Source: Pseudomonadota bacterium (lineage in GTDB: Bacteria > Pseudomonadota > Alphaproteobacteria > JACQOE01). Taken from it: DNA of 64,000 nt. The stretch spans positions 1 through 64,000 of the forward strand of contig JACQOE010000063.1 in the NCBI GenBank assembly GCA_016202695.1, written 5' to 3'. The position numbers were made by a program, and so were the translations under genes. The notes beneath the pieces were generated by a model. That model saw nothing but the letters and a program-made list of their open reading frames with translations, had not been told where the DNA came from and did no database searches. Positions 18,008-28,607 of this stretch are shown here, one piece after another. Within the stretch, counting starts at the first letter, position 1, and each line of letters begins with the position of its first letter.

Positions 18008-19636
18008 TCACTTCCAGCACTCGACGTTGACCGTGAAGGCCCGGGCCTTCGTCGCCACCTCCCGCGCCCCGAGGCGCGAGTCCGAGGGGGCCGTTTCGTA
18101 GGCGACGTTCCAGGCATCGAGGAACGTCCTCACCGTGTTGGCGTTGATCGCGAAGTTCACGTTCTGCGGGATGTCGCCCGTCGCCGCGGCGACCGCGAGG
18201 GCGTCGAGCTTGCCGACCACCACCCCGGCCACGTTCCCGGCGAAATCGAGGAGCGGCCCGCCGCTGTTCCCCGGCTGCACCGGGGCGGTGATCTGGACAA
18301 GCCGCCGGTCGCCCCGCGGGCCGGCCATAGCGCTCACGGTCCCGGTAGTGACGTTGAGGTCGGAAGCTAGCAGCCCTTGCAGCGGGAAACCGGCCACCAG
18401 AACCTCGTCGCCGAGACCGATCCCGCGCCCCTGGCGAAAGGTCGCGGTGCCATCGCCCCAGCCCTCGACCTTGAGAAGCGCGAGATCGGCGCCTTGCTCA
18501 CGGGCGACGACCTTGACGGCCCCCTTGCCGGCGCTCCGAACCTCGACGCATCCCTCCACCACGTGGACATTGGTCACCAGGTAGCCGTCGCCTGTGACCG
18601 CGAAGCCGGTGCCGCTGCCGGTTTGCTTGAGCGCCCGCTGGGGTGCGTTAGCCTCGAGAAACTCCTCCGCGACGGGGTCTTTTTCCCACCAGTTTCGGCG
18701 CCCTGGGTCCTCGCGCTCCTCGGCGATCCGGCCTTTTTCCCACCAGTGTGGCTTCGCCGATTTGCGTCGCTGTGATTCGCGCAAGATCGCGGTCGCCGTC
18801 TTCTGGTCGATCTCTCCGGTCGCGGAAAGATTGTGGTCCTCCTGGAAGGAGATGATCGCGGCCCGCGTCCGAGGACCGAGCCGCCCGTCCGCCGGGCCCA
18901 CGTCGTAGCCGAGCCCGCGAAGGCGCTCCTGCGCCTCCCGAATCGCCTCGGACGGTCGTTCGGGGAGAGAAGAGGGCCCAGGTTCGGGCTTGGAAAGCCC
19001 GATCGCTCGGTCGAACTCCTCCTTGGGCATGTCGGAATAGAATTTCCGATAGAGACGCTCCGCGAGATCTTGATCACTCAGATCGCCATACTCCGGATGC
19101 TCGCTTCGAAACCGCTCAAGACGCGTTTTGGTCTTCCCTGGCGGTGGAACGGGGGAAGAGGTGGGGGGCGACGTTCGTGGGGCTGGAGTTGCGGTAGTTC
19201 TTTCCGTTGGCCGTAGAGCTGCAAGATTGCTCTCCATGCACCCGCGCCAGAGCGCCGGGCCCCAATCTTGGGGACAGGTCTTTGTCAGCCACTGTTGGTC
19301 AGATGCGCTTAGGGCGCGAGCGTTTGGGAAGCCGGGTCGCGTCAGCGCCGCGATGTTGTTCTCCATGCACCCGCGCCAGAGCGCCGGGCCCCAATCCCTC
19401 GGGCACGTCTTATCAACCCATGTCCGCGCCCAGTTTGGCAGGTCGTCGTATTCGGTGGCGTGACTCTGACCGTGCAATAATCCAATAGCTATGAGGGAAA
19501 CAACGAGCAGCGATTTCGCCGTTCGCCCTATTAGCGCCGTCGCGTAGTCGCCCCGTTTGTAAGCTTTGACGCCCTCCCGCAAGCCCGCCCGGGTCGGGAA
19601 GGCGATCAGGAGCAGCAGGACGATGAGAACGCGCAT
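18008..19636 (-). CDS. Secreted S1C/HtrA-like serine protease with peptidoglycan-binding domain and chimeric N-terminus
   Basis: REAQERLRGLGYDVGPADGRLGPRTRAAIISFQ (PG_binding_1); VTNVHVVEGC / ADLALLKV / QPGNSGGPLLD triad; two successive signal-like hydrophobic segments. Confidence 0.85.
   Translation of the reverse strand: MRVLIVLLLLIAFPTRAGLREGVKAYKRGDYATALIGRTAKSLLVVSLIAIGLLHGQSHATEYDDLPNWARTWVDKTCPRDWGPALWRGCMENNIAALTRPGFPNARALSASDQQWLTKTCPQDWGPALWRGCMESNLAALRPTERTTATPAPRTSPPTSSPVPPPGKTKTRLERFRSEHPEYGDLSDQDLAERLYRKFYSDMPKEEFDRAIGLSKPEPGPSSLPERPSEAIREAQERLRGLGYDVGPADGRLGPRTRAAIISFQEDHNLSATGEIDQKTATAILRESQRRKSAKPHWWEKGRIAEEREDPGRRNWWEKDPVAEEFLEANAPQRALKQTGSGTGFAVTGDGYLVTNVHVVEGCVEVRSAGKGAVKVVAREQGADLALLKVEGWGDGTATFRQGRGIGLGDEVLVAGFPLQGLLASDLNVTTGTVSAMAGPRGDRRLVQITAPVQPGNSGGPLLDFAGNVAGVVVGKLDALAVAAATGDIPQNVNFAINANTVRTFLDAWNVAYETAPSDSRLGAREVATKARAFTVNVECWK
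19231..19267. repeat. In-gene direct repeat, copy A (37 bp)
   Basis: TCTCCATGCACCCGCGCCAGAGCGCCGGGCCCCAATC, identical at 19360-19396; spacing 129 bp (43 codons). Confidence 0.95.
19360..19396. repeat. In-gene direct repeat, copy B (37 bp)
   Basis: Identical to 19231-19267; both encode DWGPALWRGCME. Confidence 0.95.
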
Positions 19637-20272
19637 GGCCCGTCCTCTCCGTTTCCATGGCGGCCCCACAGCTTAACCGAAAAGTCGCCGCCGGTGATGG
19701 GTTATGTCCCGCGGGCGCGAAGACCCCCTGCGGCGCCACCGGCCCCCACGCCACGGCCCCAGGTCCCGAAGCGGTGCCGCGCCCCAATCCCGCTCCGCCA
19801 TTTTCCGTCGCGACCATCCTCACAACGAACCGGCAGCCCGAAGCTCCCGCAAGGAACGGAACAGCGTCGAGGGGGGAGGGGTACCATTACGGTAGGGACC
19901 CGCCCGGCCGGGCCGGGGACCTGATGGCACCCCGGGGTGCCGCCCACGGCTTTCGAGGGGGGGCGGAGTCCCAAAGGGGCCCTCCCGCGCGCGAGGGCGA
20001 TCGGTCGCACGGGGCGCGCGACGGTATCGGCGGCCCGTCTTGCGCGCTGGTGGTGGATTAATCAGGCGCGCGCAACGCTGATGTCTCTGTGTGTCGTGGC
20101 GGGCGGGCGAGGCGAGAAGCGGCTTGGCGCTCTTTACACGTCGGGCCGCCCCGTATCGGCCAAAGCCATCGAAAGTCCTCTCGCGTGCTTCCCCCATGCT
20201 TCCCCGAACGCACAGCCGATCAGGACTCCTTGCGAGAGGCCAAGACAACCTCTTGAATTACTAGGAGAAAAA

Positions 20273-20347
20273 TGGAGCGGGCGAAGGGATTCGAACCCTC
20301 GACCCCAACCTTGGCAAGGTTGTGCTCTACCCCTGAGCTACGCCCGC
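20273..20347 (-). tRNA. tRNA-Gly (anticodon GCC), CCA encoded
   Basis: GCGGGCGTAGCTCAGGGGTAGAGCACAACCTTGCCAAGGTTGGGGTCGAGGGTTCGAATCCCTTCGCCCGCTCCA: complete cloverleaf, loop TTGCCAA. Confidence 0.97.
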
Positions 20348-20496
20348 CCGCCCCCGGCGCCCCATTGGGCGCCAGGGCGCGGAGATCATACGGCCGGCTC
20401 CCGACTTTGCAAGTCCTCGCTAGGGGGCGCGGCACTGCGCCGGGGGCGTCGGCGCGAGGGTTGGCCGCGCGGCGGTTTTCCCTATAATCGCGCGCC

Positions 20497-21063
20497 ATGT
20501 CGGATCCCGCACCCCAAGAGGCGGCCGCCCCGCCCCGCCGGGCGGCGACCCCCGCGGAGCTGTTCGCCCGGCTCGAGTCCCTCGGCATCCGTACCCGCAC
20601 CCTCACCCACGAGCCCTTCTTCACCGTCCACGACGGCCAGGAGCTCCGCTCGCGGATGCCGGGTGCGCACTGCAAGAGCCTGTTCCTCAAGGACAAGAAG
20701 GGCGCGCTCTGGCTGGTGGTCACCCTCGCCGAGCGGCGCCTGGAGATGACCGACCTCGCCCGGCGGATCGGCGCCGCGCGGCTCTCCTTCGGCAAGCCCG
20801 AGCTTCTCGCCGAGGCGCTGGGCGTGACCCCGGGCTCGGTGACGCCCTTCGCGGTGATCAACGACCCCGGCCGGCGGGTGAGCGTGATCCTCGACAAGGC
20901 GATGATGGAGGGCTTCGACATCGTCAATTATCATCCCCTGACCAACCGGGCGACGACGGCGATCGCGCCCGCCGACCTGCTGGCGTTCATCGACTCCTGC
21001 GGGCACCGGCCGCGGATCGTGGACCTGGGGCCGCTCGCCGGGCCGGGCGCGGAGCCTTGCTAG
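20497..21063 (+). CDS. Prolyl-tRNA editing protein (ProX/YbaK-like deacylase)
   Basis: HEPFFTVHDGQELRSRMPGAHCKSLFLKDKKGALWLVV...PGSVTPFAVINDPGRRVSVILDKAMM. Confidence 0.92.
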   Translation: MSDPAPQEAAAPPRRAATPAELFARLESLGIRTRTLTHEPFFTVHDGQELRSRMPGAHCKSLFLKDKKGALWLVVTLAERRLEMTDLARRIGAARLSFGKPELLAEALGVTPGSVTPFAVINDPGRRVSVILDKAMMEGFDIVNYHPLTNRATTAIAPADLLAFIDSCGHRPRIVDLGPLAGPGAEPC

Positions 21064-21169
21064 CCCGGCGGCGAGGCCACATGTTAAGAGGCCGGGGCGT
21101 GGCCCGCCGGCGAGGGCCGGCGTGGGGCGGGTTGTCTTACTCGGATCGAAGGCAGGGATTGGAGCGACG

Positions 21170-22093
21170 ATGGCATTCATTCTGAACGCGGGCGAGCCGC
21201 GACCGGTGGCCGCCCCGGCTGCCGAGGTCGTGAAGGACGGCAGCGAGGCCACCTTCGTCAAGGACGTGATCGAGGCGTCGGTGAAGACGCCGGTGATCGT
21301 CGATTTCTGGGCCCCCTGGTGCGGGCCCTGCAAGCAGCTCGGACCGATGCTCGAGAAGGTGGTGCGCGCGGGCAAGGGGGCCGTGCGCATGGTCAAGATC
21401 AACGTCGACGAGAATCAGGGGATCGCCCAGCAGCTCCGCATCCAGTCGATCCCGGCCGTCTATGCGTTCAAGAACGGCCGGCCGGTGGACGGGTTCGTGG
21501 GCGCGCTGTCCGAGGGCCAGTTGAAGCGTTTCGTCGAGCGCCTGGTCGGCGGCCAGGTCGTCTCGCCGGCCGAGGAGGCGCTCGAGCATGCCAAGGCGCT
21601 CCTGGAGGGCGGCGACACGGCGGGCGCCATGAACCTTTTCGCCCGCGTGCTGCGCGAGGAGCCCGCCAACACCGCCGCCGCCGCCGGCCTGGTGCGTTGC
21701 CAGATCGCGACCGGCCAGTTGGCCCAGGCCGCCAAGGTTCTGGACTCGCTTCCCGCCGAAATCGCCAACCATGCCGAGGTGGCCGGCGCCCGCGCTGCGC
21801 TCGATCTCGCCAGCCAGGGGCAGAAGAGCGCTGGCGAGAAGGCGGCCGCCGAGCGGCGCCTGGCCGAAAACCCGAACGATCATCAGGCCCGCTTCGACCT
21901 CGCCCTTGCCTGTTCCGCTGCCGGCGACAACGAGGCCGCAATCGTGGCGCTGACCGAGATCGTGCGCCGCGACCGCGCCTGGAACGACGAGGCCGCCCGC
22001 AAGCAGCTCCTTAAGATCTTCGAGGCGCTGGGGCCGACCCATCCGGCCACGGTCGCGGGCCGCAGGCGGCTCTCCTCGGTGCTGTTCTCGTAA
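21170..22093 (+). CDS. Thioredoxin with C-terminal TPR (CnoX/YbbN-like)
   Basis: VIVDFWAPWCGPCKQLGPMLEKVV plus TPR-like C-terminus (HAKALLEGGDTAGAMNLFARVLREEP). Confidence 0.92.
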   Translation: MAFILNAGEPRPVAAPAAEVVKDGSEATFVKDVIEASVKTPVIVDFWAPWCGPCKQLGPMLEKVVRAGKGAVRMVKINVDENQGIAQQLRIQSIPAVYAFKNGRPVDGFVGALSEGQLKRFVERLVGGQVVSPAEEALEHAKALLEGGDTAGAMNLFARVLREEPANTAAAAGLVRCQIATGQLAQAAKVLDSLPAEIANHAEVAGARAALDLASQGQKSAGEKAAAERRLAENPNDHQARFDLALACSAAGDNEAAIVALTEIVRRDRAWNDEAARKQLLKIFEALGPTHPATVAGRRRLSSVLFS

Positions 22094-22117
22094 TCGCTGC
22101 GGCGAAGCGGGCCGGCG

Positions 22118-22786
22118 ATGAGCCGCTCACCGTTCGACCTCGAGTTCGACGACCTGCCGCCCAGGATCCCGATCTTCCCGCTGCCGGCGGTGCTCCTCCT
22201 GCCGCGGAGCCGGCTTCCGCTCAACATCTTCGAGCCCCGCTACCTCAACATGACGCTCGACGCGCTCGCCACGCCGACGCGCGTGATCGGCATGGTCCAG
22301 CCGCTGGAGGCGGCGGCGGGCGCGGACGAGCCGCCGGTCTACGCGACCGGGGGCGCGGGGCGGATCAGCGCCTTCAGCGAGACCGGCGACGGGAGGCTCT
22401 TGATCACCCTCACCGGGGTCTGTCGGTTCAGGATCGGCGAGGAGCTGTCGCCCCATCGCGGCTATCGCCGGGTCAAGGCCGAGTACGCCGACTTCCGCGC
22501 CGACCTGGCGCCGGAAACCTACCCGCCGCTCGACCGCGACTCGCTGTTCGCCTGCCTCAAGGAGTACTTCAAGCGCCACGGCATCCAGGCCGACTGGGAG
22601 ACGATCCGCAACCTGCCGGACGAGCAGCTTGTCGCCGCGCTCGCCATGAGCTGCCCCTTCGAGCCGGGCGAGAAGCAGGCCCTCCTCGAAGCGCCCACGC
22701 TCCCCGCCCGCCACGCGGCGCTGGTCACCATCCTCGAGATGGCGCTGCACGGCGCCCCGGCGAGCGCGCTCGGGGTCCGGCAGTAG
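22118..22786 (+). CDS. Lon-protease substrate-binding-domain (LON_substr_bdg) protein
   Basis: [34 protein letters not shown]...RIGMVQP-type motifs. Confidence 0.9.
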   Translation: MSRSPFDLEFDDLPPRIPIFPLPAVLLLPRSRLPLNIFEPRYLNMTLDALATPTRVIGMVQPLEAAAGADEPPVYATGGAGRISAFSETGDGRLLITLTGVCRFRIGEELSPHRGYRRVKAEYADFRADLAPETYPPLDRDSLFACLKEYFKRHGIQADWETIRNLPDEQLVAALAMSCPFEPGEKQALLEAPTLPARHAALVTILEMALHGAPASALGVRQ

Positions 22787-22817
22787 CCGCCGCCCCTCGA
22801 TCACCGCGAGGTTCCAC

Positions 22818-23069
22818 ATGACCGACCCCACCCAGGACAAGGCCGAGCGTCGCCGGAGCGGCGTCGACCCCAAGCTCCTCGAGATACTGGTCTGCCCGCT
22901 GACGCGCGGGCCGCTCCGCTACGATCCCGAGGCCGAGGAGCTGATCAGCGAGCAGGCGCGGCTCGCCTATCCCATCCGCGACGGCATCCCGATCATGCTG
23001 GTCGACGAGGCGCGGCCCCTCGACGAGGAACCGCCGGCCCGGCCCGGCAAGGGGGCGGACGGGCAATGA
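22818..23069 (+). CDS. Trm112-family protein
   Basis: [51 protein letters not shown]. Confidence 0.93.
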   Translation: MTDPTQDKAERRRSGVDPKLLEILVCPLTRGPLRYDPEAEELISEQARLAYPIRDGIPIMLVDEARPLDEEPPARPGKGADGQ

Positions 23070-23455
23070 CCGGCGCCGGCGACTCCGACTCTTTCGGCAC
23101 CCGCCACTGGCCGACCGAGCTTCGGCTGAAGCGGGCCGAGAAGACGCTTGAGGTCGTCTTCGACGACGGCCAAAGGTTTCGTCTGCCCGCCGAGCTGCTG
23201 CGAGTCGAGAGCCCCTCGGCCGAGGTCCAGGGCCACGGCGGCGAGGATAGGCGGATCGTCGCCGGGCGCCGGCACGTCGGCATCCTCAACCTCGAGCCGA
23301 TCGGCAACTACGCGGTGCGGATCATCTTCGACGATCTCCACGACACCGGCATCTTCAGCTGGTCGTACCTGCGCGAGCTGGGCGAGCGCCAGGACGAGGT
23401 CTGGCAGCGCTACCTGAAGGTGCTGGCGGCGCGGGGCCTGAGCCGCGATCCCTGA
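23066..23455 (+). CDS. DUF971 (gamma-butyrobetaine hydroxylase-like N-terminal) protein
   Basis: [44 protein letters not shown]...[37 protein letters not shown]. Confidence 0.9.
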   Translation: MTGAGDSDSFGTRHWPTELRLKRAEKTLEVVFDDGQRFRLPAELLRVESPSAEVQGHGGEDRRIVAGRRHVGILNLEPIGNYAVRIIFDDLHDTGIFSWSYLRELGERQDEVWQRYLKVLAARGLSRDP

Positions 23456-23489
23456 AAGCCCCGAAGGCGCGCCGGCGAAGCCGGGCGCG

Positions 23490-25097
23490 TCAGTGCCGGA
23501 AGTGGCGGACGCCGGTGAACACCATGGCCAGGCCGCGCGCGTCGGCGGCGGCGATCACCTCGGCGTCGCGCACCGAGCCGCCGGGCTGAATGACCGCCGT
23601 CGCCCCCGCGTCGGCGGCGGCGATCAGCCCGTCGGCGAAGGGGAAGAAGGCGTCGGAGGCCACCACCGAGCCCTGCGTTCGGGGCGCCTTCTCGCCGGCG
23701 GCCTCGGCCGCTTCCCTCGCCTTCCAGGCGGCGATGCGGGCGGAATCGACCCGGCTCATCTGCCCGACGCCGACGCCGACGGTCGCCCCGCCCCGGGCGT
23801 AGACGATGGCGTTCGACTTGACGTGTTTCGCCACCCGGAAGGCGAAGAGGAGGTCGGCGACCTCGGCCGCGCTCGGGGCGCGCCGGGTCACCACCTTGAG
23901 GTCGCTCGCGGCCAGGCGCGCCACGTCGGCGGTCTGGGCGAGATAGCCGCCGGCGACGCTCTGCATCTGAAGGCGCTCGGCCGCGGGATCGGGCAGCGCC
24001 CCGGCGACGAGCACCCGGAGGTTCCTGCGGGCGGCGAGCACGCGCCTCGCCTCCGCGCTCAGGTCGGGGGCGATCACCACCTCGGCGAAGAGCTTGGCGA
24101 TCCGCTCCGCGGTCTCGCCGTCAAGCGTCCGGTTGACGGCGATGATGCCGCCGAAGGCGCTCACCGGATCGCAGGCTAGCGCCCTGTCGTAGGCCTCGGC
24201 GAGGGTCGCCGCGAGCGCCGCCCCGCACGGATTGGCGTGCTTGACGATCACCACCGCCGGGCCGTCGCGGGCGGGATCGAACTCGGCTACCGCCTCGAAG
24301 GCGGCGTCGGTGTCGTTGAGGTTGTTGAAGCTCAGCTCCTTGCCCTGGAGCTGACGCGCCGTCGCCACCCCCGGGCGCGTGTCCCCGCCCAGATAGAGGG
24401 CGGCTCTCTGATGGGGGTTCTCGCCGTAGCGAAGCGCCTGGGCGAGCACGCCCGCGAGCACTAGGCGCCGGGGAAGGGCCTCGCCCCGCTCGGCCGCCAG
24501 CCAGCCGGCGATGGCGGCGTCGTAGGCGGCGGTTCGGGCGAAGGCGGCCTCGGCCATCCGGCGGCGGAAACCGGCCGTGGTTGCACCGTCCTGGACCGCC
24601 ATCTCGGCGAGCAGCGCGGCGTAATCGCCGGGATCGGTGACGACGGTGACGAAGGCGTGGTTCTTGGCCGCGGCCCGGAGCAGCGCCGGGCCGCCGATGT
24701 CGATCTCCTCGACCGACTCCTCGAAGCCGGCGCCGCGGGCGCGGGCCGCCTCGAACGGATAAAGGTTGACGACGACGAGGTCGATCGCGGCGATGCCGTG
24801 CACCGCCATCGCCGCGAGGTGCGCCGGCCGGTCGCGCCGGCCCAGGATGCCGCCGTGAATCGCCGGGTGCAGGGTCTTCACCCGGCCGTCGAGGATCTCG
24901 GGGAAGCCGGTCGCAGCGGCCACCTCGCGGACCGCGATCCCGGCCTCGGCAAGCGCCCGCGCCGAGCCGCCGGTGGAGAGAATCTCGACCCCGCGCCCGG
25001 CGAGCGCGCGCCCCAGATCGGCGAGGCCCGTCTTGTCGGAGACCGAGATCAGGGCACGGCGGATGGGGCGCGGGTCGGGGGCGCTCTCGGCGGGCAT
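23490..25097 (-). CDS. purH: IMP cyclohydrolase / AICAR formyltransferase
   Basis: [40 protein letters not shown]...[17 protein letters not shown]...[10 protein letters not shown]. Confidence 0.97.
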   Translation of the reverse strand: MPAESAPDPRPIRRALISVSDKTGLADLGRALAGRGVEILSTGGSARALAEAGIAVREVAAATGFPEILDGRVKTLHPAIHGGILGRRDRPAHLAAMAVHGIAAIDLVVVNLYPFEAARARGAGFEESVEEIDIGGPALLRAAAKNHAFVTVVTDPGDYAALLAEMAVQDGATTAGFRRRMAEAAFARTAAYDAAIAGWLAAERGEALPRRLVLAGVLAQALRYGENPHQRAALYLGGDTRPGVATARQLQGKELSFNNLNDTDAAFEAVAEFDPARDGPAVVIVKHANPCGAALAATLAEAYDRALACDPVSAFGGIIAVNRTLDGETAERIAKLFAEVVIAPDLSAEARRVLAARRNLRVLVAGALPDPAAERLQMQSVAGGYLAQTADVARLAASDLKVVTRRAPSAAEVADLLFAFRVAKHVKSNAIVYARGGATVGVGVGQMSRVDSARIAAWKAREAAEAAGEKAPRTQGSVVASDAFFPFADGLIAAADAGATAVIQPGGSVRDAEVIAAADARGLAMVFTGVRHFRH

Positions 25098-25170
25098 CGC
25101 GACGGTCCGATCGCTTGCGAAGTGGACGGAGGGCAGAGATAGACGCGCCCGCCCGGCTTGTAAAGCCGGG

Positions 25171-27144
25171 TCAGTCGGGGCGCGCCGCGCCGGAAAGAGG
25201 CGTCGACTCGGCGCCCGTTCCGGCGGGGCGGAACTCGGGCACGAGCCGGGCGAGCTGCTCGCGCACCGCCCGCGGATCGGCTCCCCGGCAGGTCTCCTCG
25301 AGGGCGTCGATCGCCCGCGACAGCACCGCGAAGTCGGCGGTCCTCGGAGCCGCCAGCAGGAGCCCCCGCGAGGCGGTGGGGATGAGCGGCTCGGCGCCGT
25401 GGAAGATCTGCTCGTTCAGCTTCTCGCCCGGACGCAGGCCGGTGAAGCGGATGGCGATGTCCTTGTCGGGGGTGAGCCCGGCCAGGCGGATGATCTGGCG
25501 GGCGAGATCGAGAATCCTCACCGGCTCGCCCATGTCGAGGACGAAGATCTTGCCGCGGTGGTCGGACCCGGCACCGCCCTCGCCGCTGCCGAGCACGGTC
25601 GCTTGCAGCACCAGCTCGACCGCCTCGCGCACGGTCATGAAGTAGCGTTCGACCTGGGGATGGGTGACAGTGAGCGGCCCGCCGCGGGCGAGCTGGCGCT
25701 GGAACAGCGGCACCACCGAGCCGGTCGAGCCGAGCACGTTGCCAAAGCGCACGGTGATGAAGCGGGTCCGCCTCGGCGCCCCGCTCGCGTCGGCCCGCGC
25801 GGCCTCGTCGAGATCGAGTGCCTGGCAGTAGGCCTCGGCGATGCGCTTGGTCGCCCCCATCACGCTCGCCGGGTTCACCGCCTTGTCGGTGGAGATCAGC
25901 ACCATCGCCGCCGCGCCTGCGGCCCGGCAGGCGTCGGCGACGTTGCGCGACCCGACCACGTTGGTGAGTACGCCCTCGACGGGATGGGCCTCGACGATGG
26001 GCACGTGCTTGAGGGCGGCGGCGTGGAATACCAGCTCGGGCCGCAGCCCGGCGATCGCCTCGGCGGCGCGGCGCCGCTCGCGCACGTCGGCGAGAAGCGC
26101 CCGCCGGGGAAGCCCGGGATGGCGCTCGGACAGTTCGAGGTCGACGGCGTAGAGGGCGTACTCGGAATGGTCGAGAAGGGAGATCTCGGCCGGCGCGAAG
26201 TCGGAGATCTGGCGGACCAGCTCGGCCCCGATCGTGCCGCCCGCGCCGGTGACCAGCACCCGCTTGCCGGCGATTAGGGCGCGCATGCCGGCGCGGTCGA
26301 GCGCGGCCTGCGGCCGGCCGAGCAGGTCCTCGATCGCGATCGGCTTGACCTCGAGCCCGTCCGAGAGCCCGGCCTTGAAATCGGTCACCCGTGGCATGCG
26401 GGCGAGCGAGAGGCCGAGCTCGTCGGCCTCCTCGAGCAGCCGGGCGATGAGCGCGCGGTCGATTGTCTCGCGGGTGAGCACGAGGCGCTCGGGCCGGTCG
26501 CCGCGCCGGGCCAGGTCTTCGACCACGTCGCTCAGGCGTTCGGGCATCGCCAGAACCGGGACCCCGCGGAGGCGCCGGCCGGCGCGCGTGCCGCGCTCGT
26601 CGAGCACGCCCACCACCCGGTAGAGCGCCTCGCGCGAGCGGCCCATCTCGCGGATGAAGAGGTCGGCCCCGTCGCCGGCGCCGATCAGCAGTGTCGGCAC
26701 CCGGCGGTAAGCGTCGCGGTCGAGGGTGATGCTGAGGCGCCGGTCCTTGAGCAGCCGGTAGAGGAGCCGTGGCCCTCCGAGGAGGCCCATCAGTACGAAC
26801 CAGTTGATGACCAGCGACGAACGCGGGATGTGCTCGAGCCGGGTGAGGAGGAACATCACCGGCAGGAAGACGAGGAGGGTGAGCGTCGCCGCCCGGGCGA
26901 TGGCGACGAGGTCGTTGATCGAGGCGTAGCGCCAAATGCCGCGATAGAGGCCCATCGGCAAAAACACCGCCGCCGCGACCAAGGCGAAGGCCCCCGTCGC
27001 CTCGGCGATGATGTCGACGGGATAGGTGGCGATCTCGCCGCCGAGCCTGAGGTAGAGGGAGAGCACGAACGAGGCCGCCGCCATCACGATGTCGTGGGCG
27101 TAGGCGACGAGGCTGCGCAGCGACATGCGGTTGGCGAGCTTCAC
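25171..27144 (-). CDS. Membrane-anchored NDP-sugar 4,6-dehydratase/epimerase (CapD/WbpM-like)
   Basis: N-terminal TM segments; [21 protein letters not shown]...[26 protein letters not shown]. Confidence 0.92.
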   Translation of the reverse strand: MKLANRMSLRSLVAYAHDIVMAAASFVLSLYLRLGGEIATYPVDIIAEATGAFALVAAAVFLPMGLYRGIWRYASINDLVAIARAATLTLLVFLPVMFLLTRLEHIPRSSLVINWFVLMGLLGGPRLLYRLLKDRRLSITLDRDAYRRVPTLLIGAGDGADLFIREMGRSREALYRVVGVLDERGTRAGRRLRGVPVLAMPERLSDVVEDLARRGDRPERLVLTRETIDRALIARLLEEADELGLSLARMPRVTDFKAGLSDGLEVKPIAIEDLLGRPQAALDRAGMRALIAGKRVLVTGAGGTIGAELVRQISDFAPAEISLLDHSEYALYAVDLELSERHPGLPRRALLADVRERRRAAEAIAGLRPELVFHAAALKHVPIVEAHPVEGVLTNVVGSRNVADACRAAGAAAMVLISTDKAVNPASVMGATKRIAEAYCQALDLDEAARADASGAPRRTRFITVRFGNVLGSTGSVVPLFQRQLARGGPLTVTHPQVERYFMTVREAVELVLQATVLGSGEGGAGSDHRGKIFVLDMGEPVRILDLARQIIRLAGLTPDKDIAIRFTGLRPGEKLNEQIFHGAEPLIPTASRGLLLAAPRTADFAVLSRAIDALEETCRGADPRAVREQLARLVPEFRPAGTGAESTPLSGAARPD

Positions 27145-27304
27145 CCGTCCTCCTCGGACTTCCCGGGCGCCGCTCCGGGCCGCGTCCCGGCCGGTTGTTG
27201 TAGCATGGGGAGCGGCGGAATCGAGAGCCTATCCCGAACCAGCGGAGCCGGCTGCGTTGCGCCGCGGACGCCCGCCTCGCCGTGCGCCCTGGGCGAGGCG
27301 CTGG

Positions 27305-28603
27305 TCAGTGGGGCGCGCGCGACCCGCCCGCCTCGGAGGCGCCGCGCTCGCGCGAGCGGATCGCCGCCGCCTCGCCGCCGCGCCCGCTCGCTGCCAGGAG
27401 CAGCGCGTCCAGCGTGTCGCGGGCTTGGCGCTCGCGGCTGTGCTCGGGAGCCATGGAGCGGGCGTTGCGGGCGTAGCGCCGGCGCATGGTCTCCTGATCC
27501 CTGAGCGTGGTGACCGCCTGGGCCAGCGCCGCTGGGTCGCCGGGCGTGACCGACAGGCCCACCCCCTCGGCCTCGATCAACTCGCTCGCCTCGCCGCGCG
27601 GGGCGGCGAGCAGGATCGGAAGCCCCATCGCCATCGCCTCGAAGATCTTCGATGGGACCACCTCGGCGAAGGCGCTGGCGTTACGCAGATGCACCAGCGC
27701 CACGTCGCAGAGCGACCACACCGCCGGCATGCGCGCCTTGGGCTGCGCGGGCATGAACACGATGTTGCCGAGCTTCCGGCGCCTGGCCGCCGCGATCAGC
27801 GAGTCGCGCTCGGCGCCGGCACCGACGAGCAGGAAGGCGATGTTGGTCTCGGCGGTGAGGCCGGCGGCAGCCTCGATCACGTTCATCAGGCCGTGGGCCA
27901 TGCCGTGGGTACCGACATAGCCGACGACGAACTTGTCCTCCAGGCCCCACTCCTTGGCCAGATCCTGATCGCGCGGACGTGGACTGTAGCGCGGAAGGTC
28001 CACCCCGTTCCGAACCACCGCCACCTTCTCGGCGGAGATGCCGCGCCCGACGATGTCGTGCTTGAACGCGTCCGTCAGCGCCACCACCACCGCGGCCCTG
28101 CGGTAGAGGAACAGCTCGAGGCGCTCGATCAGCCGCAAGACCCGGCCCCGCTTCATCGCCCCTACCGCCAGGATCGACTTCGGCCAGAGGTCGGCGACCT
28201 CGAAGACGAAGGGCCGGAGCTTCGCCGCGGCAAGCGCCCATCCGGCGACGGCGGTGAAGAACTGGGGCGAGTTCGCCGCCACCACGTCGGGTCGGCGCTC
28301 GAACAGGCCGGCGATGAAGCCGTTGGCCATGAAGCTGAGAAAGTCGAGGGTGCGGAGCAGGGTGCCGCGGTTGGGGGCGATGTAGCTCTTCACCCGCACC
28401 ACCCGGATGCCGGACATGGTCTCGACCTGGCGCCAGCGGTTGGCGTAGCCGGCGAAGAGCTTGCCGTCGGGGAAGTTGGGGGCGGTGGTGAGCACGGTCA
28501 CCTCGTGCCCCCAGCGCGTCCAGTAGACCGCGCGCTCGTAGACCCGGGCGGCGGCGGCGTTGGTTTCGGGCGGGAAGTTCTCGGAGAGGAAGAGGATGCG
28601 CAT
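27305..28603 (-). CDS. Glycosyltransferase family 4 (WbuB-like)
   Basis: MRILFLSENFPPETNAAAARVYERAVYWTRWGHEVTVLTTAPNFPDGKLF...VVPSKIFEAMAMGLPIL. Confidence 0.9.
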   Translation of the reverse strand: MRILFLSENFPPETNAAAARVYERAVYWTRWGHEVTVLTTAPNFPDGKLFAGYANRWRQVETMSGIRVVRVKSYIAPNRGTLLRTLDFLSFMANGFIAGLFERRPDVVAANSPQFFTAVAGWALAAAKLRPFVFEVADLWPKSILAVGAMKRGRVLRLIERLELFLYRRAAVVVALTDAFKHDIVGRGISAEKVAVVRNGVDLPRYSPRPRDQDLAKEWGLEDKFVVGYVGTHGMAHGLMNVIEAAAGLTAETNIAFLLVGAGAERDSLIAAARRRKLGNIVFMPAQPKARMPAVWSLCDVALVHLRNASAFAEVVPSKIFEAMAMGLPILLAAPRGEASELIEAEGVGLSVTPGDPAALAQAVTTLRDQETMRRRYARNARSMAPEHSRERQARDTLDALLLAASGRGGEAAAIRSRERGASEAGGSRAPH

Positions 28604-28607
28604 GGCC

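Noticed and set aside
17848-18117. Small ORFs between the two proteases (89 aa and 72 aa)
   Set aside because: No recognisable motif or consistent start; could be decayed sequence, insufficient support.
19670-20270. Possible gene in the 600-bp gap before tRNA-Gly
   Set aside because: All frames give low-complexity translations with no domain signal; treated as intergenic.
20273-20347. tRNA-Gly as proven att site of an island
   Set aside because: Orientation fits, but I found no direct repeat of the tRNA 3' end and no integrase in the patch; left as a weak hypothesis only.
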